A stretch of DNA of 64,000 bases from Antitrichia curtipendula (lineage: Eukaryota; Streptophyta; Bryopsida; Hypnales; Leucodontaceae), in the NCBI GenBank assembly GCA_951230915.1, contig OX579633.1, positions 56,062,029-56,126,028 on the forward strand. Reading direction: 5' to 3'. How positions within the stretch are numbered: the first letter of the stretch is position 1; each line of letters starts with the position of its first letter. A model generated the notes under the pieces. It was not told the DNA's origin. It searched no databases and saw nothing but the letters and a program-made list of their open reading frames with translations. The position numbers and the translations under genes are program-made. This document shows, piece after piece, positions 58,055 through 64,000 of the stretch.

Positions 58055-59812
58055 GGCCGACGAATCCGACGCAACCAATCGAGACTGAGATCACCCTCAC
58101 TACCCTCCCGAGCACGCGGCCCACACCGCACACGAACCCTAAAACTCCAACGGAGTGTTCGGAAGGAAGACGCTCTCAAATCTCCAGCAGGGTTCACAAC
58201 GTGGCTAAATTTAGTAAGACTTCAACAGTACACAACAAAAGTTCTCGCTACGAAAAATTGGGAATAAAAAAATTGTTAGACTTGATAGAGCTGTTTAGCA
58301 AGGATTTAGCAACTGAACTACTTGTGAAGATCACATTACTGCTACAGTAAGTCTCAAGCCCACTCGAAGAAGGCGTACTGACAGAGGTGGAGATTCAGGG
58401 CATGCACGCACAGTCGTGAGTCGTGACGGACTACTGAGGCAGCGTGCAGCATTGGTAGGTGGGGTCAGACTTCAGACTTTCTAAAGAAAGAAGGAGACAC
58501 GATAGTACGTGGCAGGCTCCTCCGACTGAATTATTCCTGACGGACAGGCTGGTTGTGAAGACGGAGTCCCGAACTTTCACGAGACCGGAATGTAGAAGTA
58601 ATTTAAAGTGATTGTGTGGGTGTCCGATCATGTGCACAGCTTGCGATAACACCCAAATTACTGACCTGCCACGTGCCTTCGGCTCACGATAAACAAAAAA
58701 CCCTCTTCCTCTCACACTCGTACTTCCCTAAGAGCATCTCCACCGCGTTCACTTGATAGGTACCGTGAAATCCACTTTGGAGACTTCAGTTGCGCGGCAG
58801 GTTCAAGGAGCTCTCCGCTTCTCACTAAACCACTCCACCGCATGCACGCATCAAACCGCTTCAAAACCTTATCTGATTTGCGTTTCCATCATTGTTCCCT
58901 CGATGAACCTTGGGAATGGAAGGGAATTCCTCGGGAGTCCTCGGGAGTCAACGGTTTTAAGTCATTGCGTGAACTGTTGCGTGCTCTCAAAACACCGTGA
59001 AAATACCGTGGACGCAGGGATGTAGCGTTACCCCCGAAACCTGGAAAGCCTGTAGCGACTGCGCGGTGGAGCTCAAAAGCAACACATTCACGCCACAGTA
59101 TCCGGTTACGGGGCAGTTTGAGTGGGCGGTGGAGAAGCTCTAACACAACCTGTGCGCGATCCTTGCTTGGTTGCCTTCTTAGAGCTGGTGCTGCTTCACT
59201 TTTGGAGGTGCTCATCTTTGCTTCGGCCTTTTGGGGGGGCCGCGCCCTCTTGTGCCCCAGCCGTTGCTCGTGGTCGCTTCTCCTTCTGACTGAGTTTGCC
59301 TGCCACAGTACTCGTGATAACGAGGTTTATCGGCTGTTGGCAACATTGCATTAGGGAGGGACTGCCGCTGCAGCACTCGGCCGCTTCGTCGCCGTTGTTT
59401 TCCACGGCATGCTTAACTCATGATCGGACCCCACGTTTCCGAGATTGCTCCCTAGCCCTTGCTTCCTTTTCCCCCTGAGAGACGTGTTGTGCCCTGCCTC
59501 GATCTGTTTGTGTCACGGCACTCTTGCTTTCTGCTGCTTCACCATGTTTCGAGTCCGTCGTAACGGATAGGGCATGATGGCATGCAATGCTCTTCCAAGG
59601 TCTCTCGGATTCTCTATGCGTTGTAGCAACCCAGGTGTCTCTAGTCCTGCTCGTCTCTCCTCTTTCGTTTTACTTGAAGCATGCACCTGAAAATTTGCCT
59701 TGTCGAATTGCGGCTTCTATCGGTTGTCAGCGACGTTTCGACTCTCGTCGACCTGTGCGTGAGCGTTCCGGATTTGCTCTTCGGGTTTCTTTCATCATCG
59801 TGATGTTATGAG
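58055..59812. promoter_or_regulatory. Divergent region between NSUN-like gene and the 399-codon ORF
   Basis: The 1.76 kb must contain the NSUN-like promoter (right of 58054) and any promoter of the downstream ORF. AACCCTAAAAC at about 58135 is a telo-box-like motif, common in promoters of plant translation and RNA-processing genes. Local duplication CTCGGGAGTC occurs twice near 58931-58950. No gene was recognised; frames here overlap on both strands without conserved domains. Confidence 0.4.
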
Positions 59813-61012
59813 GTGCACATGGCACTGGGGCCTGCTGTTTCAAGGCCACCTGGAAGGCCGAAGCTGCGTTCCAAACTCGATGGAAGGCTTGAATTGCCCG
59901 CTATCTACACTGCCCGCAATTTAGATAGTTGCACGCAGCAGCTGGGCCATTGGAATCCATTTGCCAGCTCATCTGCTGCCAGCCCGGAGCCCAATCTTGG
60001 TGATCCTGTGACCGACTACGCCAGAGTCGTCAGGAATAATGTTGGTTTGCAGCCTGAGAAAAAACCTAACTTGGGCACTGGTCCTGACCTCGCTCATCCC
60101 ATTCCAGCCTCGGCGTTTCGAAGTGTCACAGTGAGCCCGGAGGATTGTGGCCACTTTCCCGTTGGCCTTCAACTTCACCCGCGGTCCGAAGGTCCACGAG
60201 GTTTCGACCCGCCGTTGCCTGAACCGTTCGCAGAGCCTTCGGTCGGCGGCTGGTTCCATCATGTCGCCCACTCGGGCTCCGTCAAAGGCGTTTTCGAATT
60301 CGGAAAGGTCTCGACTGCAGCAGAGTGTGATGTTCGAGTGGTGCAAGGGCAAAGGGTGCACGGCTGGAGCAAGCGCAGGAAGCAGCTCTCGCATGCACTG
60401 GCTCGAGGCTTGTGGCGATGGAAGAATGGCTTTCACGCGCGCAAACGGATGAAACGATGTGGCCCCGGCGGCGGTCGCAACTCCGGCTCGGACAGGAGCA
60501 GTGACCGAGCACCGTACGGAGTGCACGCGTCCGATCCCTCGACGGCGCCCACGTCCAAGGCCGGCCCCTTCAAGTGGTCGGATTTTCCCGTCACCCCGAC
60601 TGACTCCAGCGGCGAGCTCTTTGGAGGCGGCATCAGCAATCTGATGGTGGCAGAGATGCACGCTCTGGGCAAAGATTGGACCGCCTGTGGCTGCTTGCGC
60701 ACTGCGGACGACCCAAATGGAAGTCGACCCACCGATTGTGACCAGTGTTGGCTGGCCAGTGAGAATCCCCACGCCATGGAATCCGGCTATGGAAGCGAGC
60801 CCGGGTACAGGGGTGACGAGGAGCTGGAATTCGGCGACATCGACGAAGAGCAGGACGAAGAGGAAATCCAGCCCAAGCATCTGCGGATGTGGACGCAAGC
60901 CATGACCCGCAGTAGTAGTAGGAATCACACCATGGGGCCGGTTCCGCTGGAGAATCACGACATGCAAGAGGTGAATGGTCAAGCTACAACAATCACACCA
61001 CCAAGTCTCTAA
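59813..61012 (+). CDS. Unrecognised intronless ORF, 399 codons
   Basis: One uninterrupted frame starts at ATG 59813 (a second ATG follows two codons later) and ends at TAA. It lies in GC-rich sequence. I do not recognise the family. The N-terminal half is Pro/Ser-rich. A basic segment lies near residues 180-225 (WSKRRKQLSHALARGLWRWK, then HARKRMKRC), possibly a nuclear signal. A Cys-containing segment follows (DWTACGCLRTADDP, then DCDQCWLA), which could bind metal but fits no named finger. The C-terminal part is acidic (ELEFGDIDEEQDEEEI). Length and clear charge domains argue for a real protein. Against this, the antisense strand is also open over nearly the same length (60982-59969), as happens in GC-rich DNA. 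Confidence 0.5.
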   Translation: MHMALGPAVSRPPGRPKLRSKLDGRLELPAIYTARNLDSCTQQLGHWNPFASSSAASPEPNLGDPVTDYARVVRNNVGLQPEKKPNLGTGPDLAHPIPASAFRSVTVSPEDCGHFPVGLQLHPRSEGPRGFDPPLPEPFAEPSVGGWFHHVAHSGSVKGVFEFGKVSTAAECDVRVVQGQRVHGWSKRRKQLSHALARGLWRWKNGFHARKRMKRCGPGGGRNSGSDRSSDRAPYGVHASDPSTAPTSKAGPFKWSDFPVTPTDSSGELFGGGISNLMVAEMHALGKDWTACGCLRTADDPNGSRPTDCDQCWLASENPHAMESGYGSEPGYRGDEELEFGDIDEEQDEEEIQPKHLRMWTQAMTRSSSRNHTMGPVPLENHDMQEVNGQATTITPPSL

Positions 61013-62100
61013 AGTGCTTCAACCTAGTCGAGTATGCACATGATGAAATGTTACTCAAGCATTCTTCCGAACGCTGGGTCTCTGTCCTGCCTGCCGCTTG
61101 TTGGGTTGTAACGCATCCCTTTGCCTTGGTACCCCACTCCCTCCCTCCTTCCATCTGCTCTTTCAGGCGATTCCATTTGCGTACTACGAAAACTTTAATT
61201 CTTCTTCAATCTTGACCTAATCCACATTCGGGGGGGCAGAGTGTAACCTCGTGGCTTCTCGCTAACGAAGTAAAGACTCCTATGCGTTTTATGCTGAAAC
61301 AATGGAGTGGAGAACGGAGTAGAGACATTATGTGTCAAACGATCAGGAACCGTGCTTCGGAATTTGATGCAGTTTCTTGAGCTCAGTGCCGTAAAAGTGT
61401 CTGTCTATGAATCAGGCGTTTCTGGATTCACAAGATCAACCGGAGGGCCGACGGAAGGGAGTTCGCTCATTTTATCGGAGACTTCATATGGATTTTCTTC
61501 CAGTTCTTTGGTCAACGAGAATGTTGTTGCGGTGATCTGGTCATGAAGGGACGAGGAATTCTTGCAGTAGTCACCGGAGCCAGTAGCTTCTCCAATTCTA
61601 GTTGGGAGAAGGCTTGTGTAACATTTCATCACCAGATGGAGCACGTGAATACGAGCCGAGTAGACAGAAGCGATACTGCTGCAAGCAAAGTTTGAATTGT
61701 AACTTGCCTTCAAGTTGGGCCTTCACTGACTGGATGCATCGACATGCAGCAGCAGCAGCGCCACAGATGCCAGGAGTACGTTGTTGCAAATGTCTCTCGT
61801 GACGAAACAGTCCAAGCTCATAAAATCTGCAGATGATTCAAGGGATGTAAACTGCAGATGCTGCTGCTGCAACGAGTGTCTCCACTTGGGCAATGGAGAG
61901 GGTTACTTTCACTTCAAGTCTGCTTTCCTGCGAGCTCTCCGTTAGAATCCATGCAAGCGTGGGCATGCACAGTACAGCAACAGCAACAGCCCACTGTTGA
62001 CGACCGGATCCACGAAGTAGATCGAGTAAGTTCCTTGGGCCTTGATACCCGAAGGTTCGGAGCTCAAGCTTCTGCACTTTGAGCTGATGGAGCCATTTGC
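61013..62100. other. Intergenic, no gene supported
   Basis: Contains CAG/CTG-rich patches near 61743-61760, 61856-61872 and 61976-61992. Frames on both strands have no recognised domain. It is probably the 3' flank of the 399-codon ORF and neighbouring non-coding DNA. Confidence 0.4.
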
Positions 62101-64000
62101 TGTTGTGATTTCAACATGTTTTGATACACATGCTAAGTTCTAGAACAAGGCGAAACCATTCTTATCTGTTTTATTCATGTTATTATTGTATAGTAGTTGA
62201 GTTACAGAAGGTGTAGAACCTCTCTGAAGCAATAGGTCCAGGACCGATCTGTCACATTACATTAGGGGGGGCATTTGCATTCATGATGTTTGTATGTGAC
62301 TCAAGCCAAGATTGGTAATCAATATTTCCTGACATAGGTTTATTGGCTTATAGAGTATTGACTTACAAAGGTTTTATGAGTATCTCATGAGTGCAAAGCT
62401 TCTTTCTCATCTTTCATTGAATTTGGGTTTAAGCAACATCCCCAATTTTTTTGATGAAAAACATTTTTTTCCATCCACAAGGCCTCCCTGAAACCATCCG
62501 TAAGACACAAAACGTCCTTTCAAGTGTTTTAAAGGTTAATTATTACTTGAATGTCAGTTTCATAAACAAATTTTTATATTTTATTACCATAATTATTTAA
62601 AACAACTTTTAGAACAGAGCCTCGAGGTTTTACCACTCAATTTTTTCTTCATCATCATAGCAAAAGGTCCCTGCTATTCAATCATTAATCCCAAAAGGAT
62701 GGAGCCCATGACAACACGGTCATGTTTGAAAATCCCTCATTCAATAGTTTGAATTTTTTTTAGAGGTGAAAGGCCATGTTAATATTTGTTATTAAATTTT
62801 TAATTTCTTTTGGAAAATTTTCAAACTACCACTACGAGATTCAAGATTGAAATAAAAACTAAATTGTTAATAGCTCTAAGATGGGATTGAAATACTATAA
62901 TCCCAACGGTGAGATTGTTTTAGAAAGCAAACTTAACCTTGTTAAATAATTGTTTTGGAAAATTGTGAATGTTGCATTCAAAAATGAATCCTACAAGTCA
63001 TTTTTTTAAAGAAATGCTCTAATTGCCCGAAAAGTAAGATTGTCCATAACTTTTACATAACAAATCCAAATGGAATGATTCAAAGCTTCTCATACAGATA
63101 AAATTACAATTTATGAGAAAAAAAATTGTATGTGAGGAGGTTTCTGCCCATTGTACCAAAAAAAGGGCCTTTTGTACCATAGCTTTTGCTCCCAGTCACC
63201 AATTGAAATAAAAATTATATTTCTAGAAAGCTAATGTATTTTTCTACCTTTACAAAAAGTTTCAAAAAATCATGATGAATATTGAGGGTATAGGAGCCTA
63301 CCCAAAATCCATTTTGTTTCCCGAGGGGACAATCAAACTTTAGGGGTTAAGAAGTACAATGGAGATTCATGAGAAAATTTCTCAAGTGGTTATATTATTT
63401 TTTATATAAAAAATAACAACAACAAAGACCTTGTAATCAAATTTAGCTATCAAATTAAATTTATCCTTTTATTTAATTGATGTATAAGATTTTGATATTT
63501 TTTGCTAGTAAAAAAATTATTTTCTATTTATGTGGGGTACTTTTTTAGAAAATTTGATGAAAAAATAATGTTATTGTGATTTTTTAAAGTTAAAGGTGAA
63601 AATAAAATTACAAAAAATTATAATGTACACAATAGAATAGAATGGAGTTTTTACCATAAATTAAAGTTAGAATGAGAAAATTCATTTTGTAATTAAAATT
63701 AAAAATCCATTTTAAAAGGAGAAAATATGAACAAAAAATCCAACATATTGTGTTATTTGAGATTCTAATACATAAAGCTTCACTAGTAGAGAAATCCTTG
63801 TCCAGAACAACAGTTCTGCAACTAGAAACAGTTGTTCGGGCCTGTTGATTCAGTCGCGTTGTACCGGTCAGAAATCCATTGGCTCTGTTGTTCCGTTCTA
63901 TTGTTTTGGCACCTTCCTAGAGACAGTGAAAGCTGACTAAGCATGTCGATTCAGCAAATTCAGCGAAGGAAATGTGGCGCATGAAGACAGGCGCACTTAT
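62101..64000. repeat. AT-rich repeat DNA with a reversed TTAA-family copy (D)
   Basis: On the minus strand from 63346 the sequence begins CCCCTAAAGTTTGATTGTCC and CCTCGGG, directly preceded by TTAA (63347-63350). This parallels the start of copy A at 13619 (CTCCTAAAAGACCGTTGTCC, CTTCGGG). AAGTTTGCTTTCTAAAACAA and TCTCACCGTTGGGATTATAG near 62880-62935 match its interior. The opposite end was not found, so this copy is truncated or strongly diverged. The last 600 bases hold no supported feature. Confidence 0.52.

Noticed and set aside
59969..60982. Long antisense frame of 337 codons opposite the 399-codon ORF
   Set aside because: It mirrors the plus-strand ORF in GC-rich DNA, has no recognisable domain, and its composition (many His, Arg, Gly) is typical of a shadow frame.
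1..64000. CRISPR arrays, bacterial operons, rRNA or tRNA genes
   Set aside because: Intron-rich eukaryotic genes throughout; no spaced identical repeats of CRISPR form and no cloverleaf or rRNA sequence was recognised by eye. A covariance search was not possible.

Overview
The window looks like nuclear DNA of a land plant. Genes have many short GT-AG introns, TTTAGGG-type repeats occur, and several products match plant families. One gene is a relic of the P5-ATPase subgroup that, as far as I know, is missing from flowering plants but present in mosses, lycophytes and algae. A seedless plant is therefore the best guess; the species is not identifiable from the sequence.

Layout. Positions 1-17.6 kb are AT-rich and hold decayed mobile DNA: an intronless ORF of unknown function on the minus strand (807-1811), a broken DUF7869-type transposon gene (2823-4015), two duplicated pieces of a WDR82/SWD2-like gene with introns kept (8.3-9.1 and 12.7-13.5 kb), a TTAA-flanked piggyBac-like element (13.6-14.6 kb) and TA-flanked or nested inverted-repeat elements. 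A compact gene pair follows: an HAD-family hydrolase (minus, 17657-20008, 9 exons) and a SAM-dependent methyltransferase (plus, 20697-23166, 6 exons). They diverge from a shared 0.7 kb promoter region. Positions 24-38.6 kb are again AT-rich and repeat-laden, with a hairpin element at 24.3 kb and a second TTAA element at 36.5 kb.

Positions 39.3-61 kb are gene-rich. TRAPPC11 (plus, 39335-45603, 10 exons, 1202 residues) is intact and carries a Tc1/mariner-like relic in one intron and an apparent GC-AG intron. Next is a P5B-like P-type ATPase (plus, about 47135-54295). Its splice sites are well kept, but it has two frameshifts and a nonsense codon. An NSUN-like RNA cytosine-C5 methyltransferase (minus, 55140-58054) converges on it, and an unrecognised 399-codon intronless ORF (plus, 59813-61012) follows. 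The last 2 kb are repeat-derived.

The genes are unrelated housekeeping functions (membrane trafficking, RNA methylation, small-molecule methylation, phosphatase-like hydrolysis) and form no pathway. The most notable observations are the decaying P5B ATPase, a TTAA element whose insertion is supported by a related empty site 1.2 kb away, and WDR82 gene fragments spread by local duplication. Exon boundaries were worked out by hand from frame, splice consensus and remembered family resemblance; no database or alignment tool was used.
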